Source of the DNA: Flavobacteriales bacterium
Lineage (GTDB): Bacteria > Bacteroidota > Bacteroidia > Flavobacteriales_C > GCA-002722245
Length of the DNA: 64,000 nucleotides
NCBI GenBank assembly: GCA_002722245.1
Contig: PBLA01000019.1
Span: 62,001 to 126,000 of the forward strand
Reading direction: 5' to 3'
How positions within the stretch are numbered: the first letter of the stretch is position 1; each line of letters opens with the position of its first letter. The translations under genes were made by a program, and so were the position numbers. Positions 25,958-35,171 of the stretch are shown here, piece after piece. Under the pieces are notes generated by a model, which saw only the letters and a list, made by a program, of their open reading frames with translations, was not told the DNA's origin and made no database searches.

Positions 25958-27826
25958 ATGGCTGAATATACTGAGGATAACATTCGATCCCTCGATTGGA
26001 AAGAACACATCCGTTTGCGTCCTGGGATGTACATTGGTAAACTTGGAGATGGTACACAAGCCGATGATGGAATATATATACTTTTAAAAGAAGTATTGGA
26101 TAATTCCATTGACGAATTTGTGATGGGAAACGGAAAAGTCATTGAAGTTAAAATTCGCGATCAGAAAGTATCTGTACGTGATTTTGGACGAGGAATTCCT
26201 CTAGGAAAGGTTATTGATTGTGTTTCTAAAATAAACACGGGTGGAAAGTACGACTCAAAAGCCTTTAAAAAATCCGTTGGCCTCAACGGAGTAGGTACAA
26301 AAGCCGTAAACGCCTTATCTACTTGGTTTGAGGTTACTTCATGTAGAGATGGAAAACAAAAAAGCGTAGTCTTTGAAAACGGAGAAGTCATTGATGACCA
26401 ACCCATTTCAGAATCTACAAACAGAAAAGGGACTAAAACAAGTTTTATTGCTGATAATTCCATTTTTAAGAATTATAAATACCGCGTAGAACACGTTGAA
26501 ACAATGTTATGGAATTATGTATACCTCAACCCCGGACTAACCATCAACTTCAACGGACAAAAGTTCAAAAGTGAAAATGGACTAAAGGATTTATTGGAAG
26601 CCAACCTTTCGGCAGATGCCTTATACGATACAATACACTTAAGAGGTCACGATATCGAGGTAGCCATTACTCACGCCAAAAAATATGGAGAGGAATATTA
26701 TTCATTTGTAAATGGCCAACACACCACGCAAGGCGGAACCCATCAAGGTGCTTTCCGAGAAGCTGTGGTGAAAACAATTCGAGAGTTTTTTGGGAAAAAT
26801 TTCGACGCTCAAGATGTAAGACAAAGTATAGTCGCTGCAGTGTCCGTAAAAGTTATGGAGCCCGTTTTTGAATCACAAACAAAAACAAAATTAGGATCAA
26901 CAGAGGTGGAAGCTGGGGGGCAGTCAATGAAGGCCTTTGTTGGAGATTTTTTAAAGCAAGAACTCGATAACTATCTTCACAAAAACACCCAAACTGCCGA
27001 AAAAATACTTAAAAAGATTCAACAGGCAGAAAAGGAAAGAAAAGAACTCTCAGGCATCAGAAAACTAGCGCGAGAGCGATCTAAAAAAGCTTCACTACAC
27101 AATAAAAAATTACGCGACTGCAGAATTCACGCTCAGGATGGTAAGGAAGACTCCTCTAAAACCATGTTGTTTATAACCGAAGGGGATTCAGCCTCAGGGT
27201 CTATTACCAAATCAAGAAATGCCAACACGCAAGCCGTGTTTAGTTTACGTGGTAAACCGCTAAACAGCTATGGACTCACGAAGAAAGTAGTATACGAAAA
27301 TGAAGAGTTTAATCTCCTTCAAGCAGCATTGAACATCGAAGATAGTGTTGATGATTTGCGGTATGAAAAAATTGTTATCGCAACAGATGCCGATGTGGAC
27401 GGAATGCATATTCGACTTCTATTAATCACTTTTTTCTTGCAATTTTTTCCTGAAGTGATTCAACGCAGGCACTTGTATATTCTTCAAACCCCATTATTCA
27501 GAGTTCGGAACAAAAAAGAAACGCGGTATTGTTACACTGACGAAGAGCGTCAAAGAGCCATTGCAGAACTTGGCAAAAAACCAGAGATTACCCGCTTCAA
27601 AGGTCTTGGAGAAATTAGCCCTGAAGAATTTGGCGCATTTATATCACCAGAGGCCATTCGACTCGATCCAATTGTGATTGGAAAAGATTCAAAAATTGAT
27701 GAAATGTTAACGTTTTACATGGGAAAAAACACCAAAGATCGTCAAGACTTCATCATTGAAAACCTAAAAGTGGAAGAAGATTTATCCGAGATGTTAAAAA
27801 AGGAAAAAAAAGACGAAGCCGCCTAA
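25958..27826 (+). CDS. parE: DNA topoisomerase IV subunit B
   Basis: 622 residues. GHKL ATP-binding motifs: VLDNSIDE (Glu general base and Asn metal ligand), [11 protein letters not shown] and [20 protein letters not shown] motifs follow: EGDSASGSI near residue 408 and [13 protein letters not shown] near 478. The length fits a type II topoisomerase B subunit without the extra insertion of gram-negative GyrB. With parC 84 nt downstream it forms the topoisomerase IV pair that decatenates daughter chromosomes. The pairing with a ParC-type partner rather than gyrA supports ParE over GyrB. Confidence 0.93.
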   Translation: MAEYTEDNIRSLDWKEHIRLRPGMYIGKLGDGTQADDGIYILLKEVLDNSIDEFVMGNGKVIEVKIRDQKVSVRDFGRGIPLGKVIDCVSKINTGGKYDSKAFKKSVGLNGVGTKAVNALSTWFEVTSCRDGKQKSVVFENGEVIDDQPISESTNRKGTKTSFIADNSIFKNYKYRVEHVETMLWNYVYLNPGLTINFNGQKFKSENGLKDLLEANLSADALYDTIHLRGHDIEVAITHAKKYGEEYYSFVNGQHTTQGGTHQGAFREAVVKTIREFFGKNFDAQDVRQSIVAAVSVKVMEPVFESQTKTKLGSTEVEAGGQSMKAFVGDFLKQELDNYLHKNTQTAEKILKKIQQAEKERKELSGIRKLARERSKKASLHNKKLRDCRIHAQDGKEDSSKTMLFITEGDSASGSITKSRNANTQAVFSLRGKPLNSYGLTKKVVYENEEFNLLQAALNIEDSVDDLRYEKIVIATDADVDGMHIRLLLITFFLQFFPEVIQRRHLYILQTPLFRVRNKKETRYCYTDEERQRAIAELGKKPEITRFKGLGEISPEEFGAFISPEAIRLDPIVIGKDSKIDEMLTFYMGKNTKDRQDFIIENLKVEEDLSEMLKKEKKDEAA

Positions 27827-27910
27827 AATGATCCCTTGGAGACATTGATAAAACATACAATATGCGTTTAGTGAAAGTACTTTTTAAACGCACAACATTG
27901 AACAAAAACA

Positions 27911-30550
27911 ATGAGTGAAAACGACAACAACAGCAATGACCATTTAGAAGAAAATTCCACTCCGGATGCAAACAATCCTATCAACGGTGGAGATGAAAGC
28001 TCAACTATGGGAAACGCCACCCTTATTTCAGGTTTTTATAAAGAATGGTTTTTAGACTATGCATCCTATGTCATTCTCGAAAGAGCCGTTCCGCATCTAA
28101 ACGACGGATTAAAACCCGTACAAAGAAGGATTCTGCATTCGATGCGAGAAATGGAAGACGGACGATACAACAAAGTAGCCAATGTTGTTGGAAACACGAT
28201 GAAATATCACCCGCACGGAGACATGAGTATAACCGACGCAATGGTGAATATTGGTCAAAAAGATCTGCTCATTGATACACAAGGGAATTGGGGTAACGTC
28301 CTAACAGGAGATCGTGCAGCAGCGGCGCGATACATTGAAGCCCGGTTAACAAAATTTGCCTTGGAAGTTGTGTTCAATCCAAAAACAACCAAATGGAGAG
28401 ACTCATACGACGGTAGAAATAAAGAGCCAGAAACTCTTCCAGTTAAATTTCCTTTATTACTTGCACAAGGAGTAGAAGGAATTGCAGTTGGCCTTTCATG
28501 TAAAATATTGCCACATAACTTCAATGAACTCATTGATGCCTCTATTGCGCGACTCAGAGGGCGAAACATGCCTATTTATCCTGACTTCCCAACTGCAGGG
28601 ATGATTGACGTAAGCAATTATAACGACGGGATCCGAGGAGGTAAAATTCGATGCAGAGCAAAAATTGTAAAAGCGGATAAAAAAACACTCGTTATTACCG
28701 AAGTTCCTTTTGGATGCACAACAGGATCCCTTATTGATAGCATACTGAAAGCCAATGAAAAAGGAAAAATAAAAATCAAAAAAGTAGAGGACAATACCTC
28801 AGCAAATGTAGAAATCATCATTCATCTCGCACCAAACATTTCACCAGATAAAATGATTGATGCACTTTATGCGTTCACCGATTGCGAAACCAGTATTTCT
28901 CCAAACTCAGGAATTATTTCTGAAGATAAACCTCATTTCATAGGTGTTTCGGAAATTTTAAAACGAAACACAGAATCTACAAAGCAACTATTAATCAATG
29001 AGCTCGAAATAAGGCTTGGAGAACTCAATGAGCAGTGGCATTTTAGTTCCCTAGAGCGAATTTTCATTGAAAAACGAATATACCGAGACATTGAAGAATG
29101 CGAAACATGGGAAGCAGTAATTCACGCAATAGATCAAGGTTTAAATCCCTATAGGAAACTATTTCACAGAGAAATTACCGAAGAGGATATCGTTCGACTT
29201 ACCGAAATTAAAATTAAACGAATTTCAAAATTTGATTCGTTTAAAGCCGATGAGGCAATTAAACGAATTGAGGATGAAATTGCAGAAATCAAACATCATT
29301 TAGAACACATCATTGATTATGCTGTAGACTATTTTAAAACCTTAAAAAAGAAATACGGAGCCGATAAAACGCGTAAAACAGAAATTAGAACTTTTGAAAA
29401 CATTGTAGCTACAAAAGTAGTTGTTGCCAATCAGAAACTCTATGTAAATAAGCAAGAAGGTTTTGCGGGATACGGAATGAAAAAAGATGAATTTGTCGCG
29501 GACTGTTCAGACATTGACGACATTATTGTTTTTACTCAAGACGGAAAAATGATGGTGTCAAAAATACAAAGCAAAGCCTTTTTTGGCAAAAATATCCTGC
29601 ACATTAACGTATGGAAAAAAGGAGATACACGAACCGTTTACAACGCGATTTATCAAGATGGAAAAAAAGGTAAAATTATGGTAAAACGGTTCTTTGTCAA
29701 CTCCATAACACGGGACAAAGAATATCATGTAACCAAAGGAACTCCAGGTTCTAAAGTATTATATTTCACAGCCAACCCAAATGGAGAAGCCGAAATTGTA
29801 AACGTGATTCTAAAGCCTATACCTGGCATTAAAAAATTTAATTTTGACTATGATTTCAGTCAACTAGCCATCAAAGGAAGAGCAACACAAGGAAATACAT
29901 TATCGAAATACCCTGTAAAAAAAGTAGTACTCAAAGAAGCAGGAATCAGTACACTAGCAGCACGTAAAATTTGGTATGACGACACAGTAAGAAGACTTAA
30001 TACAGATCAACGTGGTCAGCTTCTGGGAGAATTTAAGGGTGAAGATAAAATACTCACCATTAATTCAGACGGGACCTATAAACTCCATGGATTCGATCTT
30101 TCCACCCACTTCAATGAGGAAATGATTCATATCGAAAAACTTCATCCCGAAAAACCCATTAGTGCAGTTTACTGGGATGGAGAGAAAGAGCAATTCAATG
30201 TAAAACGATTTTTAGTTGAAGTAACCGACAGAAAAGTATTGTTTATTACCGAACATGAGAAATCTTACCTAGAGATTGCTTCCACCGACTGGAAACCTAT
30301 GATCGAACTCATCTTTAGAAAAGTAAAAGGAAATACGAAAGACCCAGAAAAAGTAAATCTGGAAGAATTTATTGCTGTGAAAGGACTTAAAGCTATTGGA
30401 AATCGATTAACGACAGGGAATATTAAAGTCATTAATATCCTCGAACCATTGCCTGCACCTGAAAAAGAGGCAACAACAGAACAAGAAAAAATATCACCTG
30501 ATCAACAGGATAGCGATGGATCGGCACAAGCCGTTTTAGATTTTGACTAA
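27911..30550 (+). CDS. parC: DNA topoisomerase IV subunit A
   Basis: 879 residues. The winged-helix breakage-reunion domain carries the QRRILHSM motif, and the catalytic Tyr is residue 141 in AAARYIEARLT. The C-terminal half is a degenerate GyrA-type beta-pinwheel (VVKRFFVNSITRDKEYHVTKG and similar strands) with no clear GyrA box, as expected for ParC. A 40-residue Asn/Asp/Glu-rich N-terminal tail precedes the conserved domain. Pairs with parE 84 nt upstream in the same operon. Confidence 0.93.
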   Translation: MSENDNNSNDHLEENSTPDANNPINGGDESSTMGNATLISGFYKEWFLDYASYVILERAVPHLNDGLKPVQRRILHSMREMEDGRYNKVANVVGNTMKYHPHGDMSITDAMVNIGQKDLLIDTQGNWGNVLTGDRAAAARYIEARLTKFALEVVFNPKTTKWRDSYDGRNKEPETLPVKFPLLLAQGVEGIAVGLSCKILPHNFNELIDASIARLRGRNMPIYPDFPTAGMIDVSNYNDGIRGGKIRCRAKIVKADKKTLVITEVPFGCTTGSLIDSILKANEKGKIKIKKVEDNTSANVEIIIHLAPNISPDKMIDALYAFTDCETSISPNSGIISEDKPHFIGVSEILKRNTESTKQLLINELEIRLGELNEQWHFSSLERIFIEKRIYRDIEECETWEAVIHAIDQGLNPYRKLFHREITEEDIVRLTEIKIKRISKFDSFKADEAIKRIEDEIAEIKHHLEHIIDYAVDYFKTLKKKYGADKTRKTEIRTFENIVATKVVVANQKLYVNKQEGFAGYGMKKDEFVADCSDIDDIIVFTQDGKMMVSKIQSKAFFGKNILHINVWKKGDTRTVYNAIYQDGKKGKIMVKRFFVNSITRDKEYHVTKGTPGSKVLYFTANPNGEAEIVNVILKPIPGIKKFNFDYDFSQLAIKGRATQGNTLSKYPVKKVVLKEAGISTLAARKIWYDDTVRRLNTDQRGQLLGEFKGEDKILTINSDGTYKLHGFDLSTHFNEEMIHIEKLHPEKPISAVYWDGEKEQFNVKRFLVEVTDRKVLFITEHEKSYLEIASTDWKPMIELIFRKVKGNTKDPEKVNLEEFIAVKGLKAIGNRLTTGNIKVINILEPLPAPEKEATTEQEKISPDQQDSDGSAQAVLDFD

Positions 30551-30591
30551 CAATTAAAAAATGCACATTCTTTCTACTTTGGTAAGCATGA

Positions 30592-31119
30592 ATGACTATG
30601 GAAAAATACATACTGATATACGACTATATTACTGATCCAAATTCATTTTCGTTAGCTGAGAAAATGATTATACCCATGGGAGGTACTCTATTGCTTTTTT
30701 ACATTTATAAAAAGGGGATCAAAAAATATAAATTATTCACTATCGTTACCGCATGTTTAGCCATACTTCTGGGGTCGATTTCTGGTTTTATTCAATACTT
30801 GGAATACAATCATATTGTAAAAACAATAGAAGATGGCGCCACACAAACCATTCAGGGGAAAGTAGATGATTTTAATCCATTAAACATGGCTGACCATAGC
30901 TCCTATGAATCCTTCTCTCTAGCAGGTAAAACATTTTTTTTCTCAGATTACCACAGGATAGCAGGATATCATCATGCATGTGTAAATGGAGGAGTAATTT
31001 GTAATGAAGGTCAAGACATTAAATTAGAATACTACGAACAAGGCAATCGAAATTTTATTGTAAAAATATACGTAACTAAAGATTGGAAACCTCAAAATAA
31101 AAATTCAACCAAAAACTAA
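30592..31119 (+). CDS. small membrane protein of unknown function
   Basis: 175 residues (an ATG two codons later is equally good). Two hydrophobic segments are seen, MIIPMGGTLLLFYIYK near 23-39 and IVTACLAILLGSISGFIQYL near 48-68; the remaining 100 residues form an exported or cytoplasmic beta-rich domain with IQGKVDDFNP and an IKLEYYEQGNRNFIVKIYV strand. I do not recognise the family; similar short proteins occur as singletons in Bacteroidota. It follows parC after 41 nt and converges on the DUF58 gene, with 6 nt between the stops. Confidence 0.6.
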   Translation: MTMEKYILIYDYITDPNSFSLAEKMIIPMGGTLLLFYIYKKGIKKYKLFTIVTACLAILLGSISGFIQYLEYNHIVKTIEDGATQTIQGKVDDFNPLNMADHSSYESFSLAGKTFFFSDYHRIAGYHHACVNGGVICNEGQDIKLEYYEQGNRNFIVKIYVTKDWKPQNKNSTKN

Positions 31120-31125
31120 AAAACA

Positions 31126-32055
31126 CTACAGTAAAGACCTTTTCACCAAATAATTTTCTAAAACAGATGTAAAACCATCATTGATATCGGCCTCAACATA
31201 TTCAATACCGAAATTCAATAGTTTCTCTTTGATATACCTTAATTGTCTGGACTTCTCTGATTGATATTTTTCCTTAAAATCCATTGGTGTCATTTTTATT
31301 TCATTCCCCGTTTCTAAATCCACAAATTTATGTGGGCGATTACCAAAATTAAACTCCTCCTCCAACCCCCTATCAAGCACATTGAAAATTAACACCTCAT
31401 TACCATTATAGCGTAAATGCTGAAGCGCTTGCAATATGTTATCTAAATCTTCTTTATGAGAATGAAAAGAGAAATCCGTGAATAGTGTTACCATCCCTCT
31501 TTTTGGACTTTGACTGGCAATTTGATGTAAACAATCAGAGAGATGAGAAACACCACTCCCTTTAAACTCATTACTCAGTACATTTTCTAATTGTTGAATT
31601 AAATAAGTTAAATGTGTTTTACTCCCTTTTATTTCCGAATGCAATCTTACCGTCTCATCAAACAAAACAACTCCCGATGCATCTCTTTGTTTATTTAAAA
31701 GAAATAAAATAGATGCCGCAGCATAAGCTGAAAACCCCAACTTATTTAATGAATCAACAGAACGGTTAGAGGCCTTAGGAAAATTCATTGAACCTGAAAT
31801 ATCAACAATGACCGTTGAACGCACATTTGTTTCTTCCTCAAACTCCTTTAAAAAAAGCTTTTCTGTCCGAGCATATAATTTCCAATCAATATTCTTTGTA
31901 GAATCGCCTTGGTTATAAATTTTATGTTCAGCAAACTCCACAGAAAAACCATGGAATGGACTTTTGTGCAACCCTGTTAAAAAGCCTTCAACCACCTGCT
32001 GAGCAATCATACCAAAGCGAGAAAAATGATTAATATATTGTTGTTCAATCGGCAT
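31126..32055 (-). CDS. DUF58 domain protein with von Willebrand A-like core
   Basis: 309 residues. The family signature region EFAEHKIYNQGDSTKNIDWKLYARTEKLFLKEF leads to a VWA-like domain with the MIDAS-type start VDISGSM near residue 94 and TLFTDF near 170. In many genomes DUF58 sits with a MoxR AAA ATPase and transglutaminase-like genes; no such partner is in this window. The protein has no signal peptide. Function in the MoxR-type chaperone or insertion system is family knowledge, not shown here. Confidence 0.88.
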   Translation of the reverse strand: MPIEQQYINHFSRFGMIAQQVVEGFLTGLHKSPFHGFSVEFAEHKIYNQGDSTKNIDWKLYARTEKLFLKEFEEETNVRSTVIVDISGSMNFPKASNRSVDSLNKLGFSAYAAASILFLLNKQRDASGVVLFDETVRLHSEIKGSKTHLTYLIQQLENVLSNEFKGSGVSHLSDCLHQIASQSPKRGMVTLFTDFSFHSHKEDLDNILQALQHLRYNGNEVLIFNVLDRGLEEEFNFGNRPHKFVDLETGNEIKMTPMDFKEKYQSEKSRQLRYIKEKLLNFGIEYVEADINDGFTSVLENYLVKRSLL

Positions 32056-32100
32056 GGATTAAAGATAACTTAAAATTTAAGAAGGGTATTGTATAGCGCT

Positions 32101-32619
32101 TTATATAATATCTGCCAGATAAATTATCACAGTAAAAAGCACAAACACACCTCCCATTAACCGAGAAGAAACCGCGCTTTCTGTATAAAGCTGCCATTTC
32201 TTTTGTACCAACCACACATTAGAAAAGGCAACAACAGTGGCACCAACATAAAATAGAAGATCTATCCAATCAAACCTACCATCTGTAAAATGAAATGCCT
32301 GCGCAACCTCAAGACCAACCCCAATCAATAACGCAGAAAAAACAAAAAAGACTAATCGTTTCCCTTTAAATTTATTTGCCCAAGTAAGTATATTTTGGAA
32401 AGCTAACAACCATAACCCTCCCGGTAAACTATATACAAACCACTCTGGCAAACCAGATGGACTATACCTAAGCCGAAATACATCAACCAATTCAATAAAT
32501 CCCAAAGCATCCGTTAATCTGTAAACAACAGTACCTTCAGGTCGAAAAAGTAAATAAATACACCCTGCTAAAAACAAAGGAAACAAAACTTCCACAAGGA
32601 TATATTTTGTTGAACTCAT
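32101..32619 (-). CDS. VanZ-like membrane protein
   Basis: 172 residues from the ATG at 32619 (13 more codons are open upstream). Four or five hydrophobic segments are seen, and the block LLIGVGLEVAQAFHFTDGRFDWIDLLFYVGATVV matches the VanZ signature (E..Q.....R..D..D...N..G, with F in place of the Asn). VanZ-type proteins affect teicoplanin sensitivity in enterococci, but most relatives are of unknown function. TAAATTTG upstream (plus 32626-32633) matches the -7 consensus very close to the start, so the mRNA may be nearly leaderless. Confidence 0.72.
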   Translation of the reverse strand: MSSTKYILVEVLFPLFLAGCIYLLFRPEGTVVYRLTDALGFIELVDVFRLRYSPSGLPEWFVYSLPGGLWLLAFQNILTWANKFKGKRLVFFVFSALLIGVGLEVAQAFHFTDGRFDWIDLLFYVGATVVAFSNVWLVQKKWQLYTESAVSSRLMGGVFVLFTVIIYLADII

Positions 32620-32625
32620 CGGATA

Positions 32626-32633
32626 CAAATTTA
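32626..32633 (-). promoter_or_regulatory. candidate -7 element of the VanZ-like gene
   Basis: Minus strand TAAATTTG fits TAnnTTTG and ends 6 nt before the ATG at 32619. No good -33 element was found, so this is a weak call. Confidence 0.35.
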
Positions 32634-32742
32634 ATGATTTCCTGCCGCGAATGTTCACCGTTCATCATAATTACAATTTGTAAAAAAGAGTTTTTACATC
32701 TTTTAAAGGAGTCTATTTTTTAAACACCATAAAAGAAGTGAA

Positions 32743-33700
32743 TTAATCGTAGTATTGGATTTCTCGTTCCGCTATTTGGTAGGGTTTTGTTATTTCGCTT
32801 TGGGCTAAATAAGATACACGTTTTGTCCAATTACCTTTTGAGTCGTACTCATATTTGAAGGTGCTTTTATCTCTTAAAGACCCATCTGAGTTATACCAAG
32901 CATCTTCTATTTGATTCCTATTATCATCGTATTTGTAAACTTTTTTCGATTCTAAAGATCCCTTTAAATCACTACGACCATACTCTATTTTATTTCCTTT
33001 ATCATCGTATTTCCAAGTCTCTAATCTTAAAGACCCATTTGATTTATATTCAGCATATTCTATTTTATTTCCTTTCTCATCGTACTTCCAAGTGACATTA
33101 ATATATAAGGTAGACCTATAATAACAAGCCCTTTCTATTTTATTTCCTTTCTCATCGTACTTGTAAATATATTTATAATTTAAAGACCCGTCTGAGTTGT
33201 ACGTAGCGCATTCTATTTTATTTCCATTATTATCGTACTTGTAGGTGTAGGTGTGTTTTGTATTATTAATCAATGAATCATTTGTATTATAATGAACATT
33301 CTCTATTTGATTTCCTTTCTCATCATATTTGTAAGTGTCTTTCCGAGTTAAAGACCCATCTGAGTTGTACGTAGCGCATTCTATTTGATTTCCTTTCTTA
33401 TCGTACTTGGAAGTGTCTGTCCAATATATAGACCCATGTGATTTATACTTAGCCCATTCTATTTTATTTCCATTATCATCGTACTTCCAAGTCTCCTTCT
33501 GTTCTAAAGACCCATCTGAGTTATAATCAGCAAATTCTGTTTTATTTCCTTTATAATCGTATTTAAAAGTATATTTCTCATATAAATTGCCTTTTTGAAG
33601 CTCTCCGAATTTTTCAACGGATCTATATTGAGTTTCAGTTACTGATTTAACCTTTCCCTTTAGATTTTCTTTTTCCAAATCAGTCTGCTTCTCCTCTTTT
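32743..33700 (-). repeat. tandem DNA repeats of about 78 bp within the coding region
   Basis: About ten diverged copies coding for the KYDxxGNxIE protein repeat. The most alike units (39 bases, two mismatches) are at 33182-33220 and 33350-33388. Unit lengths vary from 75 to 90 bp, always in frame. Confidence 0.8.
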
Positions 33701-33756
33701 TGAGAAAAAGCAACAAGAAATAAACCCACAAAAAATAATGATAAAACTTTTTTCAT
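32743..33756 (-). CDS. secreted tandem-repeat protein (KYDxxGNxIE repeats)
   Basis: 337 residues. A signal peptide MKKVLSLFFVGLFLVAFSQ is followed by about ten tandem repeats of roughly 26 residues with the consensus KYDxxGNKIExAxYNSDGSLxxKxTY, running to near the C-terminus. The repeats resemble the YD/RHS type in shape but not length. The DNA is also repetitive: 33182-33220 and 33350-33388 differ at only two of 39 bases. Function unknown; repeats of this kind are usual in surface or binding proteins. No C-terminal sorting domain is seen. Single gene on the minus strand. Confidence 0.75.
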   Translation of the reverse strand: MKKVLSLFFVGLFLVAFSQKEEKQTDLEKENLKGKVKSVTETQYRSVEKFGELQKGNLYEKYTFKYDYKGNKTEFADYNSDGSLEQKETWKYDDNGNKIEWAKYKSHGSIYWTDTSKYDKKGNQIECATYNSDGSLTRKDTYKYDEKGNQIENVHYNTNDSLINNTKHTYTYKYDNNGNKIECATYNSDGSLNYKYIYKYDEKGNKIERACYYRSTLYINVTWKYDEKGNKIEYAEYKSNGSLRLETWKYDDKGNKIEYGRSDLKGSLESKKVYKYDDNRNQIEDAWYNSDGSLRDKSTFKYEYDSKGNWTKRVSYLAQSEITKPYQIAEREIQYYD

Positions 33757-33834
33757 AGAACTAAATTAAAACAATAACTGATTAATTAAGTAAATAGAGG
33801 TTTTGTGGGTAAAAAACTGGGTAAACTCTAAAAC

Positions 33835-33877
33835 CAAAAAAGGGCAACAGTTTATTTATCAACCAGTTACCCTTTTT
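33835..33877 (-). terminator. hairpin with T-run, minus strand, left of the tRNA element
   Basis: Minus strand AGGGTAAC...GTTGCCCT pairs (one G-U) around a loop and is followed by TTTTTT. It lies just downstream, on the minus strand, of a short copy of the tRNA-Arg 3' end. Confidence 0.6.
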
Positions 33878-33878
33878 A

Positions 33879-34051
33879 TTTGGGACCTCGCAGAAACGAT
33901 GTTTGGAGGAGAAAGTCCCTTTGGACTTTCGGTATAGTTTCGGTTTATCGAAAGCAGTTTTGAAAAAACTGAAGGTGCGTGGGACTTCGGGGTTTGAATC
34001 CCTCACACAAAAAAAGCCCAGCTAATGCTGAGCTTCTTTGTGACCTCGCAG
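33879..34051. repeat. small hairpin-rich element flanked by duplicated tRNA-Arg 3' ends
   Basis: The 15-mer TTTGnGACCTCGCAG, which is the end of the tRNA-Arg gene, occurs at 33879-33893 and again at 34037-34051 in the same orientation. Between them an 18 bp inverted copy of the tRNA T-arm (33986-34003, 17 of 18 bases) and three hairpins (AAAGTCC-CTTT-GGACTTT, TTCG-GTTTAT-CGAA, CAGTTTT-GA-AAAACTG) fill about 140 bp. The shape is like a small inserted element or a decayed second tRNA. The open frame over it is not judged a gene. Confidence 0.5.
34014..34034 (-). terminator. intrinsic terminator of the tRNA-Arg gene
   Basis: Minus strand AGCTCAGC-ATTA-GCTGGGCT followed by TTTTTTT, located 6 nt after the tRNA 3' end. 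Confidence 0.85.
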
Positions 34052-34114
34052 GGATTCAACCCCCGAACCTCCTGAGCCGTAATCAGGTGCTCTATTCAGT
34101 TAAGCTACAAGGCC
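34041..34114 (-). tRNA. tRNA-Arg (anticodon ACG)
   Basis: 74 nt cloverleaf. Acceptor GGCCTTG/CGAGGTC (two G-U pairs), D stem GCTT/GAGC, anticodon stem CCTGA/TCAGG with loop TTACGGC and anticodon ACG, variable loop AGGTT, T stem CGGGG/CCCTG, then discriminator A. No CCA is encoded. Unusual bases: D-loop has G18 A19 instead of GG, and the T-loop has T56 instead of C56, so the 19-56 tertiary pair is swapped to A-U; A15 and T48 also form the A-U type of Levitt pair; T54 is replaced by G. The stems and pairings argue for a working tRNA. Wobble A34 would need TadA. Confidence 0.85.
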
Positions 34115-34124
34115 AATAACGGTG

Positions 34125-34132
34125 CAAAGATA
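34125..34132 (-). promoter_or_regulatory. -7 element of the tRNA-Arg promoter
   Basis: Minus strand TATCTTTG is an exact TAnnTTTG match ending 10 nt before the first tRNA base (34114). No clear TTTG -33 element is seen at 19-21 bp. Confidence 0.7.
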
Positions 34133-34192
34133 GCGTTTTTTTTGCTGAAAAACCTAATTCTCATAGTCTATCAATTCCTCACAAGATGAAAT

Positions 34193-35050
34193 TCACACCT
34201 CTTCTTTTGCCTTTTTTAACCCAATCATTATTGGAATTGATGCCGTAAAGTACATAAACAAACTATACACTGCTGCAGGAAAACCATACGCTATATTAAT
34301 CAGTGAAGAAATCTGAATAGCCAATGTTCCATTTTGGTTACCCGATTCCAGACAAATCGCCAAGGCTTGTTTAAAACTCAATCGAGCAAAACGCGCAGTG
34401 ATATACCCGAGGAGCATCGTGGCAACATTTAATGTAAAAACAATCGCAAATGATTCAGAAACTCTTTCCACTAACTGAGCACGTTCCTTAATAACAATAC
34501 CTACAATAACCAGAATAATAATTAATGTACTTGCTATTCGTACAGGTTTATCCATTCTTGCAGCAACATCTGGCTTTTTGTTTTTCACAATCATTCCTAT
34601 TGTTAATGGAACCGCTATAATTGCAAGTAAAGCTCCTATAATATCTTTTACGGGAGAAACGATTTCATCACCAGAAGAGGTGAATTCACCCAAAGCAAAA
34701 TTGACAATAATTGGAATTGTAATAATCGTAACAACACTATTCACAGCAGTTAAGGTTACCGATAATGCGGTATCTCCTTTGGCTAGATGGGTTACTAAAT
34801 TTGAAGTAGGTCCACCAGGACAAGCCGATAAAATCATAACTCCAATCGCAATTTCGTTCGAAACATCAAAAAACTGAGTCAAACCAAAAGCAATCAGCGG
34901 TAAAAGAATAATTTGATTCAAAAACCCAATAAAAACAGCTTTAGGAAAACGTAACACGCGCTTAAAATCAGCGGTTGTAAGGCTCAAGCCCATCCCTATC
35001 ATAATAATGAATAGAGCAACAATTAAAAATATTTTAGAACCTGAATCCAT
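34193..35050 (-). CDS. bile acid:sodium symporter family transporter
   Basis: 285 residues with nine to ten membrane segments, matching the BASS fold. The family block ILSACPGGPTSNLVTHLAKGDTALSVTLTAVNSVVTI near residues 80-115 contains the unwound-helix sodium motif, and the second crossing is near LAICLESGNQNGTLAIQIS. It would import an organic anion with Na+; the substrate cannot be read. Monocistronic, divergent from the phosphatase-methylase pair by 121 nt. Confidence 0.88.
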   Translation of the reverse strand: MDSGSKIFLIVALFIIMIGMGLSLTTADFKRVLRFPKAVFIGFLNQIILLPLIAFGLTQFFDVSNEIAIGVMILSACPGGPTSNLVTHLAKGDTALSVTLTAVNSVVTIITIPIIVNFALGEFTSSGDEIVSPVKDIIGALLAIIAVPLTIGMIVKNKKPDVAARMDKPVRIASTLIIILVIVGIVIKERAQLVERVSESFAIVFTLNVATMLLGYITARFARLSFKQALAICLESGNQNGTLAIQISSLINIAYGFPAAVYSLFMYFTASIPIMIGLKKAKEEV

Positions 35051-35171
35051 GGCTTATTTTTTAAAAAATTCACACCCTCTTATACACTCATCCCTTGAAA
35101 AGGTTTTTATCACAAAAACAGGCCTTAACAGCCGCATCTCTCTCGTAAAATAATATCCTTATTTTCGCAAT

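Noticed and set aside
32743-33700. CRISPR array suspected from regular repeats
   Set aside because: Repeats are in frame, diverged, about 78 bp and encode a regular protein motif; no short identical repeats with unique spacers.
33986-34003. Possible second tRNA on the plus strand
   Set aside because: Only the T-arm is recognisable; no acceptor, D or anticodon arm can be built around it.
33782-34006. 74-residue open frame across the tRNA-end element
   Set aside because: It reads through terminators and hairpins and a tRNA T-arm copy; no domain or start context supports a gene.
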